From assembly GCA_947258555.1 (NCBI GenBank), contig CAMYJF010000014.1:1-59173 (forward strand): a DNA stretch of 59,173 bases, read 5' to 3'. Origin of the DNA: an uncultured Eudoraea sp. Its GTDB lineage: Bacteria > Bacteroidota > Bacteroidia > Flavobacteriales > Flavobacteriaceae. The position numbers and the translations under genes are program-made. Position 1 is the stretch's first letter, and each line of letters opens with the position of its first letter. Positions 1-8,032 of this stretch are shown here, piece after piece. Under the pieces are notes generated by a model. That model worked only from the letters and a program-made list of their open reading frames with translations, made no database searches and was not told the DNA's origin.

Positions 1-206
1 GTCTGCTTTTGCTCCCCCAGATCGGCCTGCAAGGGAAATGTGCGTTCGGCACCAAATTCGGTGATCAGTTCTTCAACTCCATGTCGAGATCGGTTGTAGT
101 GCAGCCCGACGTGTGCGCCCTGTTGTAATACTAGTCGTGCAATGGCCTTCCCAATACCTTTAGAGGCTCCGGTGACCAGGATCTGTTTTCCAGTTAAGTC
201 GTACAT
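1..206 (-). CDS. Short-chain dehydrogenase/reductase, N-terminal part (runs off left edge)
   Basis: Reading leftward from an ATG at 206, the frame is open to the window edge (68 codons). It starts MYDLTGKQILVTGASKGIGK, the classical SDR beta1-turn-alpha1 NAD(P)-binding signature TGxxxGIG at residues 13-19. It continues into a second strand with HYNRSR, where residues after the second strand usually select NADP(H), and then an acidic QADL turn. The catalytic Ser-Tyr-Lys part lies outside the window, so the substrate cannot be named. It is divergent from the mechanosensitive channel gene, with a 99-bp gap holding a good promoter match for this gene. Family assignment is secure; function is open. 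Confidence 0.85.
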   Translation of the reverse strand, partial: MYDLTGKQILVTGASKGIGKAIARLVLQQGAHVGLHYNRSRHGVEELITEFGAERTFPLQADLGEQKQ

Positions 207-210
207 ACCT

Positions 211-239
211 TAAAGATAAGAGAAGTTTGCAGCCGCCAA
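211..239 (-). promoter_or_regulatory. Bacteroidota-type promoter for the SDR gene
   Basis: On the minus strand, TTG (237-239) is followed after 18 bp by TATCTTTA (211-218), one mismatch from the Bacteroidota -7 consensus TAnnTTTG. The -7 box ends 4 bp before the ATG at 206, so the transcript would be nearly leaderless. Prediction only. Confidence 0.45.
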
Positions 240-305
240 AAACGTGTATCCCTTAATGCCTGATAAAATCAAATTTTGGCTGTACTTTAGTCCAAATATT
301 TTCTC

Positions 306-1565
306 ATGGATACTAATTTCAGCCACATACTTTATGATTATTTTGTGGAGCAGGGAATGGCCGAGAACGTGGCCAGCTATCTGAATGCTTTAGGCCTGCT
401 TATAGCAGCCATTGTCCTGGTCTATATTATCGACATTATCGTCTGGAAAATAATCAGACTTATATCGGTACGCCTGGCACGAGCAACAAAGACGGATTTT
501 GATGATATCGTCATAAATAATCGGGTGCCACGTTACCTGGCTCACATCATTCCCCTGGCTTTTCTCATGGAGTTATTGCCTGTAGTTTTCATCGATTTTC
601 AATACGTGGAAAATATTGCGATTAAAATCGGATACGTACTCGGTGTAATCCTGGTACTTTATATCGTCAAGAGCATGTTGCACAGCATACGGGATTATCT
701 GAAGACTTTAGCACAGTTCCGGGATAAACCGATCGACAGCTATATTCAGGTCTTTATGATCTTCCTCTGGATCGCAGGTCTGATGACCATCTTCGCTATC
801 CTTACAGATACGACTATTTGGAAGTTTATCACCGCATTAGGGGCAGCCTCTGCCGTCATTCTTTTGATCTTCAAAGATTCCATACTTGGATTTGTTGCCA
901 GTATCCAGGTGAGCATCAATGATATGGTGCGTATTGGCGACTGGATCTCCTTTGAAAAGTACGGGGCAGACGGCGATGTAACAGAAATTAACCTGGCTAC
1001 GGTTAAAGTCCAGAATTGGGACAAAACCATCACGACTATTCCTACATACGCATTGATCTCCGACTCTTTTAAGAATTGGAGGGGGATGACAGAATCCGGC
1101 GGCAGGCGTATCAAAAGAGCGCTTATACTTAAGCAGGCAGGGATCAAGTACCTGGTTGAAGAAGATGTTGAGCGTTTGAAGAAAATACAACTCATTACAG
1201 CCTATCTCGCCTCGTCTACAGAAAAATTCCAGGCTTATAATAAGGAAAATGAGATCGATACCTCTCTCGGAATCAATGGCCGTAACCTTACCAATATAGG
1301 TGTATTTAGAAAATATGTTCAGACCTACCTGGAGCATCACAGTGCCTTGAACAAGGACATGACACTAATGACCCGGCAACTCGATCCAACCCCGCAGGGT
1401 ATACCCATAGAGATCTATACATTCAGCAGCGACAAGCGCTGGCAGAATTACGAGTATATCATGGCTGATATATTTGATCATTTGCTGGCTGCTGTGCCGT
1501 ATTTTGATCTTGAAGTATTTGAGTTACCCAGTACCCTCCCAACTCATGCACCAGTTATTGCCTGA
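306..1565 (+). CDS. MscS-family mechanosensitive channel, YbdG-like
   Basis: Inner-membrane protein of 419 aa, close to the length of E. coli YbdG. Hydrophobic segments lie near residues 26-47, 76-96, 104-124 and 147-168. A final pore-lining helix (about 170-205) carries the Ala/Gly-rich stretch ALGAASAVILLIFKDSILG typical of MscS TM3. The beta domain follows with VRIGDWI, the GDV-EI turn, WDKTITTIPTY and SFKNWRGM, all hallmark positions of the YbdG branch. Known family role: gated release of solutes on hypo-osmotic shock. The ATG at 306 has no Shine-Dalgarno, as is usual here. A decayed paralog of this gene lies at 5952-6190. The gene converges on the DUF1080 gene across a shared terminator. 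Confidence 0.9.
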   Translation: MDTNFSHILYDYFVEQGMAENVASYLNALGLLIAAIVLVYIIDIIVWKIIRLISVRLARATKTDFDDIVINNRVPRYLAHIIPLAFLMELLPVVFIDFQYVENIAIKIGYVLGVILVLYIVKSMLHSIRDYLKTLAQFRDKPIDSYIQVFMIFLWIAGLMTIFAILTDTTIWKFITALGAASAVILLIFKDSILGFVASIQVSINDMVRIGDWISFEKYGADGDVTEINLATVKVQNWDKTITTIPTYALISDSFKNWRGMTESGGRRIKRALILKQAGIKYLVEEDVERLKKIQLITAYLASSTEKFQAYNKENEIDTSLGINGRNLTNIGVFRKYVQTYLEHHSALNKDMTLMTRQLDPTPQGIPIEIYTFSSDKRWQNYEYIMADIFDHLLAAVPYFDLEVFELPSTLPTHAPVIA

Positions 1566-1634
1566 AACTTTACAAATGATCATGTGGTTGGCAAATTAAT
1601 CGGGATGAATACTTGACGCTTGGGTTAAAAAAAA

Positions 1635-1672
1635 GAGACTGCTTGGATACATACAGTACTCCAAACAGTCTC
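1635..1672. terminator. Bidirectional terminator between mscS-like gene and DUF1080 gene
   Basis: GAGACTG (1635-1641) pairs with CAGTCTC (1666-1672), extended by TTGGA/TCCAA with one unpaired base on each side. An A-run precedes the stem (1627-1634) and a short T-run follows it (1677-1680), so it can serve both convergent genes. Confidence 0.75.
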
Positions 1673-1692
1673 AAACTTTTAAAAGCTCTTTA

Positions 1693-2493
1693 TTAAAGCT
1701 CTTTAATCTTTATATTTCTAAACCAAACATCATCACCATGGTCTTGTAGTCCAATATATCCTTTTGAAGCTACATCAGCCCATTCAGGATTAAGGCCAGG
1801 AAACTTACTAGTTGCAACCATTTCTTTCCATTCAGGTGTCCATAAATGGTATTCAACAACAGTCTCACCATTCATTTTGTGAACTACGGTTCCCTTATAA
1901 ACTATAAGTTCTACTTTGTTCCATTCTCCTACCGGCTTTGCATTTTGGGGCTTTGCAGGAATTAGGTCATACAATGATCCAGCCATACGGTTACCATCCT
2001 TTCCTAGCTTGGCATCAGGGTGTTTCTCATTATCCAATACTTGCATTTCCGGAGCTGTTTTCCAGATATAATCAAGTTCTTCCTGGCCAAGATAAAAGAT
2101 TCCTGAGTTGCCTCCTTCAGAAATTTTCCATTCGAGACTAAGGTTAAAATTCTGATATTCCTTATCATAAATGATATCCCCGCCTTCTTTGCTTCCTGCT
2201 TCCCCACGTCCAGATCCTATACATTGAAGTGAGCCATCGATAATTTGCCATCCGTTAGGAAAATTATCTTTTTTATAACTTCTCCATCCTTCAGATGTTT
2301 TTCCATCAAAAAGCATAACCCATCCATCATCTTTTTCGGCTTGGGTAAGTGAGTTCACAGGAGCTTCTGTTTCCACTTTTACTTCAGTTTCTACTTCAGC
2401 TTCCTCTTTTTTATCAGTCTTATTTTTACAGCTTGAAATAACGGGAAGCATAATTAGACTTGATATTACAACTAAACTTATTTTTTTCATCAT
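1693..2493 (-). CDS. DUF1080 (3-keto-disaccharide hydrolase domain) lipoprotein
   Basis: This 266-aa protein has a lipoprotein signal (Lys-rich start, hydrophobic stretch, lipobox ending at the Cys of VISSC near residue 22) and then an acidic, low-complexity linker to about residue 50. The rest matches the PF06439 3-keto-disaccharide hydrolase/DUF1080 fold: GWRSYKKDNFPNGW, GGNSGIFYLGQE, PEMQVLDNEKHPD, the NKVELIVYKG strand and a terminal GYIGLQDHGDDVWFRNIKI. Known family role: hydrolysis of 3-keto glycosides, often in the periplasm or at the outer membrane. It lies 36 bp downstream of the Gfo/Idh/MocA gene in the same direction, so the two probably form an operon. The 12-bp motif around its stop codon is tandemly repeated (1682-1705). 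Substrate unknown. Confidence 0.85.
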   Translation of the reverse strand: MMKKISLVVISSLIMLPVISSCKNKTDKKEEAEVETEVKVETEAPVNSLTQAEKDDGWVMLFDGKTSEGWRSYKKDNFPNGWQIIDGSLQCIGSGRGEAGSKEGGDIIYDKEYQNFNLSLEWKISEGGNSGIFYLGQEELDYIWKTAPEMQVLDNEKHPDAKLGKDGNRMAGSLYDLIPAKPQNAKPVGEWNKVELIVYKGTVVHKMNGETVVEYHLWTPEWKEMVATSKFPGLNPEWADVASKGYIGLQDHGDDVWFRNIKIKEL

Positions 2494-2529
2494 ATTTAAT
2501 TTACTTTGAATTGAATTATTTTAACCCTT

Positions 2530-4041
2530 TTATTTAGGCATATCCGGTAAAGACCAACCATCTCTATAGGTGTGTTTGACAAGCTCTTGAGAATACTCAA
2601 TTGCATTCATAGGTTCAGTCCAATCCTTATTAAAAGTTGGGTGTCCATCATGAATCATGAATCCGTCTCTGATAACTGTTCTGATTTCTTCGTTAGCACC
2701 GATATTCGTGAACTTCATATTCTCTCCGTCCCAATTCAAGGTCTTATTCAAAGCCTGCAAACGAACAGCAAGTACACCCATTACTACCATTTCGTTGAAT
2801 GGACCGGCCTCAGCGAAATCAGAAGTACATGGCTTTCTGTTTTCAGGGTTCTCTTTACATGCTCGTACCCAATCCATTTCATGGGCACCTGCACCCCAGG
2901 AAAGCTTCATTTCTTCCTCGACTCTTCTTTCAGTCTTGGGAACATTAATTTTCTTACCAGATAATAATTCCGGTTCAATACCATAACACCCTGTATGAAG
3001 AATATCTTTAGTGCCGTAGAAGTATGTTCCACCACCACTCTTATTAGGGTTCTTTCCAGCGGGCCAATTATCCGGTAACATAGGTTTTACACCACCATCG
3101 TACCAATGTACATCTACCTCTGGCAATTTCATTTTACCGTGCCTTCCTCTGGAAGGAAAAGTCATCTTAACGGCCTGGGAAACGGGTGCAGAATCATTTA
3201 ATAGCAAAGAAGAACTTGCCTGAACTTGAGAAGGGTGGCCTAATTTAAGGCCTTCAAAAACAGGATGCAGGACATGACAAGCCATGTCACCCAATGCACC
3301 AGTTCCATAATCCCACCATCCTCTCCAATTCCATGGGTGGTAAACTTCACTGAAGGGACGCATTTTAGCAGGACCAGTAAACAAATCCCAATTTAATGTT
3401 TCAGGAACCCAATCACCTTTCTCAGGAGTATTCAACCCTTGTGGCCAAATTGGGCGGTCAGTGAATGACTCAACTCTTGTTACATCACCGATAGCGCCGC
3501 TCCATAGAATTTCACAAGTTTCCGCAACACCTGCACCAGAAGCTCCTTGGTTACCCATCTGTGTGGCAACTTTGTTCGCGGCAGCAAGTTTGGACAACAA
3601 TCTAGATTCATATACGGAATGTGTTAACGGCTTCTGCAGATAAACATGTTTTCCCATTGTCATGGCATGAGCCGAAATAATGGCATGGGTATGGTCGGCG
3701 GTTGCAACAACAATTCCGTCAATTTCACCACCCATTTCATCAAACATTATGCGCCAATCCCAATACTTTTTTGCGTTTGGGAACTGATCAAATGCACCTT
3801 TGGCGTATTTCCAGTCAACATCACACAAGCCAACTATATTCTGTGAAGTCAAGTTTTTAAGGTTAGCAAGACCCATGCCTCCAACGCCTATACCGGCAAT
3901 GTTCAATTTATCACTGGGCGCTGTATGCCCCAAACCGCTAATTGCGAAAGATGGCACAATAGTAAAAGCTGCCGATGCAGTTAAGGTTCTGTCAATAAAA
4001 TCCCGGCGAGTTAAATTTTTTTCTTTTTTGATCTTACTCAT
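2530..4041 (-). CDS. Gfo/Idh/MocA-family oxidoreductase with Tat signal
   Basis: 503 aa. The N-terminus has a twin-arginine signal (LTRRDFIDRTLTASAAF, residues 10-26), so the protein is probably exported folded with its NAD(P) cofactor. The Rossmann region follows: NIAGIGVGGMGLANLKNL, then GLCDVD, then VVATADHTHA. The conserved Lys-Pro of the family is in LQKPLTHSVYE. The long C-terminal half is the bacterial type common in Bacteroidota and Planctomycetota. Known role of the family: reversible oxidation of sugar hydroxyls, including the 3-OH of glycosides. With the DUF1080 hydrolase downstream and the sugar porter upstream, a role in a 3-keto-sugar route is a reasonable inference; substrate unknown. 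Confidence 0.88.
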   Translation of the reverse strand: MSKIKKEKNLTRRDFIDRTLTASAAFTIVPSFAISGLGHTAPSDKLNIAGIGVGGMGLANLKNLTSQNIVGLCDVDWKYAKGAFDQFPNAKKYWDWRIMFDEMGGEIDGIVVATADHTHAIISAHAMTMGKHVYLQKPLTHSVYESRLLSKLAAANKVATQMGNQGASGAGVAETCEILWSGAIGDVTRVESFTDRPIWPQGLNTPEKGDWVPETLNWDLFTGPAKMRPFSEVYHPWNWRGWWDYGTGALGDMACHVLHPVFEGLKLGHPSQVQASSSLLLNDSAPVSQAVKMTFPSRGRHGKMKLPEVDVHWYDGGVKPMLPDNWPAGKNPNKSGGGTYFYGTKDILHTGCYGIEPELLSGKKINVPKTERRVEEEMKLSWGAGAHEMDWVRACKENPENRKPCTSDFAEAGPFNEMVVMGVLAVRLQALNKTLNWDGENMKFTNIGANEEIRTVIRDGFMIHDGHPTFNKDWTEPMNAIEYSQELVKHTYRDGWSLPDMPK

Positions 4042-4474
4042 GATGCATTAACTTTAGTATAGATTAATAAAAAAGTGAATTGATTTTTATTCGAGAACAG
4101 ATATGCCTTGATTCATTGGTATCATTATTAACATGGATTATTCACCATGCAGACATACAGTTTTATTGAAAAAATGACTATCCACGAAAATACGAACTTT
4201 AAATATAATTTAATATCCTTAAACAGCCATACTAAATAGTAATTCACAATTTTTCGTAAATCCAATGAACTTTTCAAAATGTTCGATAATATTTTCTTTT
4301 ATTTCGATATTGTTCGATGATTGCAAGTTTTTGTTTAGCTTGTGGCCATTGAAGCAATATCCATCAGTATTCCTGCTCAAGCCAACCAAACAGCAGTTAC
4401 TAAGTAGCGGAAATTGACCAATTAAATTGAAAACTAATACGGGTACCATAATCCCTACTTAACCCCTTTATAAA
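4042..4474. other. Divergent intergenic region between oxidoreductase and sugar porter
   Basis: This AT-rich stretch of 433 bp separates two divergent genes and should hold both promoters, but I find no clean TTG-N19-TAnnTTTG match on either strand. A 76-codon open frame on the minus strand (4219-4449) shows no recognisable domain and has an odd composition, so I do not call it a gene. A regulator or its binding site might be expected here; none is visible. Confidence 0.4.
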
Positions 4475-5944
4475 ATGAGTGATCAACACCAGGAATCCAC
4501 ACACATTGAGAGTTACAATTTACCTAAGGTCATCTTTTTGGCTTTCGTCGCCGCGATAGGTGGATTTTTGTTTGGGTTTGACAGCGGAGTGATAAATGGT
4601 ACTGTCGATGCCTTGCAGGTCGCATTTGACTCCGATGCCACAGGAACAGGATTTAATGTTGCCTCGGTACTCCTGGGTTGCGTTGTGGGTGCCTTTTTCG
4701 CCGGTACATTAGCTGACAGGTTCGGAAGAAAACCAATGATGTTGACCGCAGCTTTCGTTTTTATCATCAGTGCCTGGGGCTCCGGTATCTCTGAAGGTTC
4801 ATTAGAGTTTGTTATGTATCGATTAGTTGGTGGGGTAGCTGTAGGTGCAGCCAGTATATTGGCACCACTTTATATCAGTGAAATTGCCCCTTCAAAAATC
4901 AGAGGCAGGCTGGCCACATTACAACAACTCATGATTGTAATTGGCCTGTTTGTGGCATTTATGAGTAATTATTCACTTGTTGGGCTTTCCGGTGGTGCTG
5001 AAGAGGTGCTTTGGATGGGATATCAGACCTGGTCATGGATGTTTTGGGCTGAAATACTGCCGGCAACTATATTCGTAATTGTACTGTTTTTCATCCCTGA
5101 ATCACCAAGGTATTTAGTGGCTTCAAACCAATCCGAAAAAGCGCACAAAGTACTTTCAACTATTAGCAATGCCATAGAAGCCACTGCCAAGGTGGCGGAT
5201 ATAAAATCAACGGTAAGAGAGGATAGCCGTCCCAAACTCAGTGACATCATCAGTAAATATAGTGGCAAAATTCATCCATTGGTTTGGGTTGGAATCGGAA
5301 TTGCCGTACTTCAACAGTTTACGGGCATTAATGTGATTTTTTATTATGGTGCTACACTCTGGCAAGCCGCAGGATTTACAGAGGCCGATGCGTTACTAAC
5401 CAATGTCATAAGTGGAAGTGTCAATATATTTTTCACTTTTGTGGCTATTATTCTGATCGATAAGGTTGGCAGAAAACCTTTGTTATTAGTGGGTTCGATT
5501 GGGCAGGCGGTAATGCTAGGAGTACTTGCCTATCTTTTCGGAACGGCATCCCTGGATGGAGCAAATAATCTTATTTTAGAAGGAAATAATGGCACCTATG
5601 CATTAGTAGCGGCTAATGCTTACATTGCCTTTTTTGCAGCCTCATGGGGTCCGGTAATGTGGGTTATGCTAGGAGAAATGTTTCCAAATCAATATAGAGG
5701 AGCTGCGCTGGCTGTTTGTGGAATAGCCCAGTGGGGATCCAACTTTACTATAACCATGACTTTCCCCATTATGCTGACATATTTAGGACTCGGTGTATCC
5801 TATGGAGTGTATGCAATCTTTGGCTTAGTGGCCTATTTCTTTGTCAAATCATTTGTTAAAGAAACCAAAGGCAGAACTTTGGAAGATATGTCTCGTGAGC
5901 AGGAAGAGGCGGAAAGACAGCACGCTGAACGAGGGGCTCTGTAA
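4475..5944 (+). CDS. MFS sugar porter (XylE/GLUT-like)
   Basis: A 12-TM protein of 489 aa with the sugar-porter signatures in order: GGFLFGFDSGVINGT in TM1, ADRFGRKPMM in loop 2-3, PESPRYL before the central loop, LQQFTGINVIFYYG in TM7, DKVGRKPLL in loop 8-9, WGPVMWVMLGEMFPNQYRG near TM10, and KETKGRTLEDM at the end. The QQ-TGIN motif is the classical hexose/xylose contact of XylE and GLUT transporters. Expected role: proton-coupled or facilitated monosaccharide uptake across the inner membrane. It is divergent from the Gfo/Idh and DUF1080 genes, so it may import the sugar product they release. The decayed mscS copy begins 8 bp after its stop. Confidence 0.92.
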   Translation: MSDQHQESTHIESYNLPKVIFLAFVAAIGGFLFGFDSGVINGTVDALQVAFDSDATGTGFNVASVLLGCVVGAFFAGTLADRFGRKPMMLTAAFVFIISAWGSGISEGSLEFVMYRLVGGVAVGAASILAPLYISEIAPSKIRGRLATLQQLMIVIGLFVAFMSNYSLVGLSGGAEEVLWMGYQTWSWMFWAEILPATIFVIVLFFIPESPRYLVASNQSEKAHKVLSTISNAIEATAKVADIKSTVREDSRPKLSDIISKYSGKIHPLVWVGIGIAVLQQFTGINVIFYYGATLWQAAGFTEADALLTNVISGSVNIFFTFVAIILIDKVGRKPLLLVGSIGQAVMLGVLAYLFGTASLDGANNLILEGNNGTYALVAANAYIAFFAASWGPVMWVMLGEMFPNQYRGAALAVCGIAQWGSNFTITMTFPIMLTYLGLGVSYGVYAIFGLVAYFFVKSFVKETKGRTLEDMSREQEEAERQHAERGAL

Positions 5945-5951
5945 AATAAAC

Positions 5952-6190
5952 AATTCCTACTTATGCGTTGATCTCCGACTCTTTTAAAAATTGGAGGGGA
6001 ATGACAGAATCAGGAGGAAGACGTATCAAAAGAGCGCTTATACTTAAGCAGGCAGGGATCAAGTACATGGCAGAATTACGAATATCTCATGGCTGATATA
6101 TTTGATCATTTGTTGGCAGCTGTGCCTTATATTGATCTTGAAATATTTGAATTACTCAGCACCATCCGGAATCAGGCAAGTATTACTTGA
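5952..6190 (+). pseudogene. Decayed, internally deleted paralog of the MscS-family gene at 306-1565
   Basis: The first part (5952 to about 6065) matches 1036-1151 of the intact gene at roughly 92 % by eye. All nine differences I count are synonymous third-position changes. The match then jumps to 1441 onward and continues to the stop equivalent at 6190, with amino-acid divergence rising towards the C-terminus. The jump removes about 287 bp, close to a CTGG found at both edges in the intact gene (1152-1155 and 1439-1442), and shifts the frame so that a TGA follows within 10 codons. The N-terminal two thirds, including every membrane segment, is absent. It cannot encode a channel. Confidence 0.85.
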
Positions 6191-6560
6191 AAAATTGCTT
6201 CAATAATGCTATCTGAAAATTGTCCGCGCTATGCTTTTTTCAGAGCCCAGGTGGCGAATAAAATCTTGCTTAAAACACTCTGCCTCCCTGCCGTGAAAAT
6301 CAGGGTACAGATTTACTACAAAAATACATTTATGTGCCAAATTTTCGCTGTTATGTAACCCTTGTTACATAGGCATCTAATTGTTTTTCAGTATTTTAAA
6401 ACTTCAAAGCAATACCCATTTCTATCTATGACTTTCGTCATACAAAAGCAGGTTTTCCGCGAATACTTTTACCCAAAATTAATAGCGAATTGGAACTAAA
6501 ATTTGTAGAAATATGCTTGGGCTTTGTCTCTGCTTTTTTCTCTTACTAAACTATATTATC
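6191..6560. other. Intergenic region upstream of the FadL-type gene
   Basis: No gene-like frame is seen in these 370 bp. The region holds a perfect 8-bp inverted repeat (6352-6371, listed separately). A loose -7-like TAAAATTTG near 6498 has one extra spacer base and no good -33 partner. The rest looks like ordinary AT-rich leader sequence. Confidence 0.4.
6352..6371. promoter_or_regulatory. Perfect inverted repeat, possible Crp/Fnr-type operator
   Basis: TATGTAAC (6352-6359), spacer CCTT, GTTACATA (6364-6371): 8-bp arms with a 4-bp gap. The core TGTAAC-N4-GTTACA has the size and symmetry of Crp/Fnr-family sites such as those of HcpR-like regulators. It lies 190 bp upstream of the FadL-type start. 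There is no T-run after it, so it is unlikely to be a terminator. The regulator is not in the window. Confidence 0.4.
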
Positions 6561-7871
6561 ATGAAAAAATCAATCTTTTACGCATTTGTTTTACTAGGTA
6601 CAACTGCCCTGTTTGGCCAGGCGGGTCATATTATGCAGGGGGTTGGTTCTGTAAACATGTCTATGGGAGGGGCCGCAACTGGTCAGCCACTGGATATTTC
6701 CGGTGCTATTCATTGGAACCCGGCTGCACTCTCAACATTTGACAACAATATCCTTAAAGCAGATATTGGATTTTTCTTCTCATCTCCGGAATTGAGCTCC
6801 ACCGTACCCGAATTTGATTCCATGGGGATGCCCACTGGTAATTTCTTTAGCGGAACTACAGAAGATGACAAAGGTGTATCGCCCCTTCCTTCTATTGCTT
6901 ATGTCTGGGGGAACGAAACCAGCAAGCATACCTTTGGCGTATCAGCCTTTGGCATTAGCGGGTTTGGGGTAACATTCCCTGAAAACATGGCTAACCCCAT
7001 CACAGCCCCCCAGAGTATGGGCGGTTTTGGACGTGTGCAATCTGAATATAATTTGCTGCAGATCAGCTTTAGCTGGGCCTATGAGTTATCAGATCAATTT
7101 TCTATCGGATTACAGCCCAATTTTGACTACTCATCCCTGGAATTAATGCCTAACCCTACTGCCAATCCAACAGCAGCCGGTTATCCATCAACGGATGAAA
7201 CAACCGCCCTGGGCTTTGGCGGACAAATTGGGGTGTTCTTTGATTCCGGAAGTGGCTTTAAAGCGGGTGCGGCTTATAAAACAACACAATCTTTTGCGGA
7301 ATTTGAATTTGACAATACATACTTAGACAGTAGTACGTCTACAAATAACTTCCAATTAGATTACCCCTCTATATGGTCCTTAGGACTCGGGTATTCAACA
7401 GGAGATATTGACCTCGCCGTAGATTACCGCTTTGTGGATTATGAAAATACAGAAGGATTTGAAACAGCCGGATGGAGTCCTACCGCATCGGTAGTCGGAT
7501 TTGGCTGGGAGAGCATTTCTGTCATCTCAGCTGGACTACAATATAAAGGTATTTCCAAACTACCACTACGTCTTGGCTATACCTTTAGCTCGAACCCTAT
7601 CAATGATGAACTGTCATTTTTTAGTGTACCAGCGACAGCTATTATAAAAAATGCCTTACAATTCGGAATGAGTTATGAGGCCAGCGATAAATTTACTATC
7701 GATGGCGTATTCCACTATGGGAATAGTGGTGATGCCACAACGGGTCAATTACTGAACCCTCAATTTATCGGTAATTTTCCACCTTACGGAGCTATTCCGG
7801 GTAGCGAGGTATCTTATGACATGACGACATCCATGATCATGGTTGGGGCCAGTTACACTTTTATCAAATAA
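6561..7871 (+). CDS. OmpP1/FadL/TodX-family outer-membrane transporter
   Basis: 436 aa from the ATG at 6561, which gives a standard signal peptide (MKKSIFYAFVLLGTTALFGQ); an upstream in-frame ATG at 6513 would add a poor leader. After cleavage comes the family N-terminus with SMGGAATGQPLD and the conserved NPAAL of the FadL hatch. Then follow many alternating amphipathic strands (for example FSIGLQPNFDYSSLE and LPLRLGYTFSSNP), ending in an aromatic-rich terminal strand (MIMVGASYTFIK). Known role: diffusion of long-chain fatty acids or other hydrophobic compounds across the outer membrane. The gene stands alone between a palindromic upstream site and a strong terminator. Substrate unknown. Confidence 0.9.
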   Translation: MKKSIFYAFVLLGTTALFGQAGHIMQGVGSVNMSMGGAATGQPLDISGAIHWNPAALSTFDNNILKADIGFFFSSPELSSTVPEFDSMGMPTGNFFSGTTEDDKGVSPLPSIAYVWGNETSKHTFGVSAFGISGFGVTFPENMANPITAPQSMGGFGRVQSEYNLLQISFSWAYELSDQFSIGLQPNFDYSSLELMPNPTANPTAAGYPSTDETTALGFGGQIGVFFDSGSGFKAGAAYKTTQSFAEFEFDNTYLDSSTSTNNFQLDYPSIWSLGLGYSTGDIDLAVDYRFVDYENTEGFETAGWSPTASVVGFGWESISVISAGLQYKGISKLPLRLGYTFSSNPINDELSFFSVPATAIIKNALQFGMSYEASDKFTIDGVFHYGNSGDATTGQLLNPQFIGNFPPYGAIPGSEVSYDMTTSMIMVGASYTFIK

Positions 7872-7904
7872 TGGATAGTTCCCTTATGGTTTAATGTCTG
7901 CAAT

Positions 7905-7936
7905 AAAGCAGTCCATGAGAAATCATGGGCTGCTTT
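7905..7936 (+). terminator. Terminator after FadL-type gene
   Basis: AAAGCAG-T-CCATGA pairs with TCATGG-G-CTGCTTT around a short GAAA-type loop. The right arm ends in TTT, and CAATTTT follows. Confidence 0.8.
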
Positions 7937-8032
7937 CAATTTTAAGCCTTGAACACCTTGGTATTAGGGCATTTTAGTAGTATCGTCCCAATTCATTAGG
8001 CAACATTCCTTACCTTCGTTTTAAACAAACCA

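Noticed and set aside
1682-1705. Tandem AAAGCTCTTTA repeat at the end of the DUF1080 gene
   Set aside because: Only two short copies around a stop codon; probably slippage, with no sign of a mobile element or attachment site.
4219-4449. 76-codon frame on the minus strand in the oxidoreductase/porter gap
   Set aside because: No domain, no signal peptide, no promoter and no homologous pattern; most likely chance. It could be a remnant of a lost regulator, but I cannot support that.
6513-6560. Longer N-terminus of the FadL-type gene
   Set aside because: The extra 16 residues are hydrophobic without charge and precede a perfect signal peptide at 6561.
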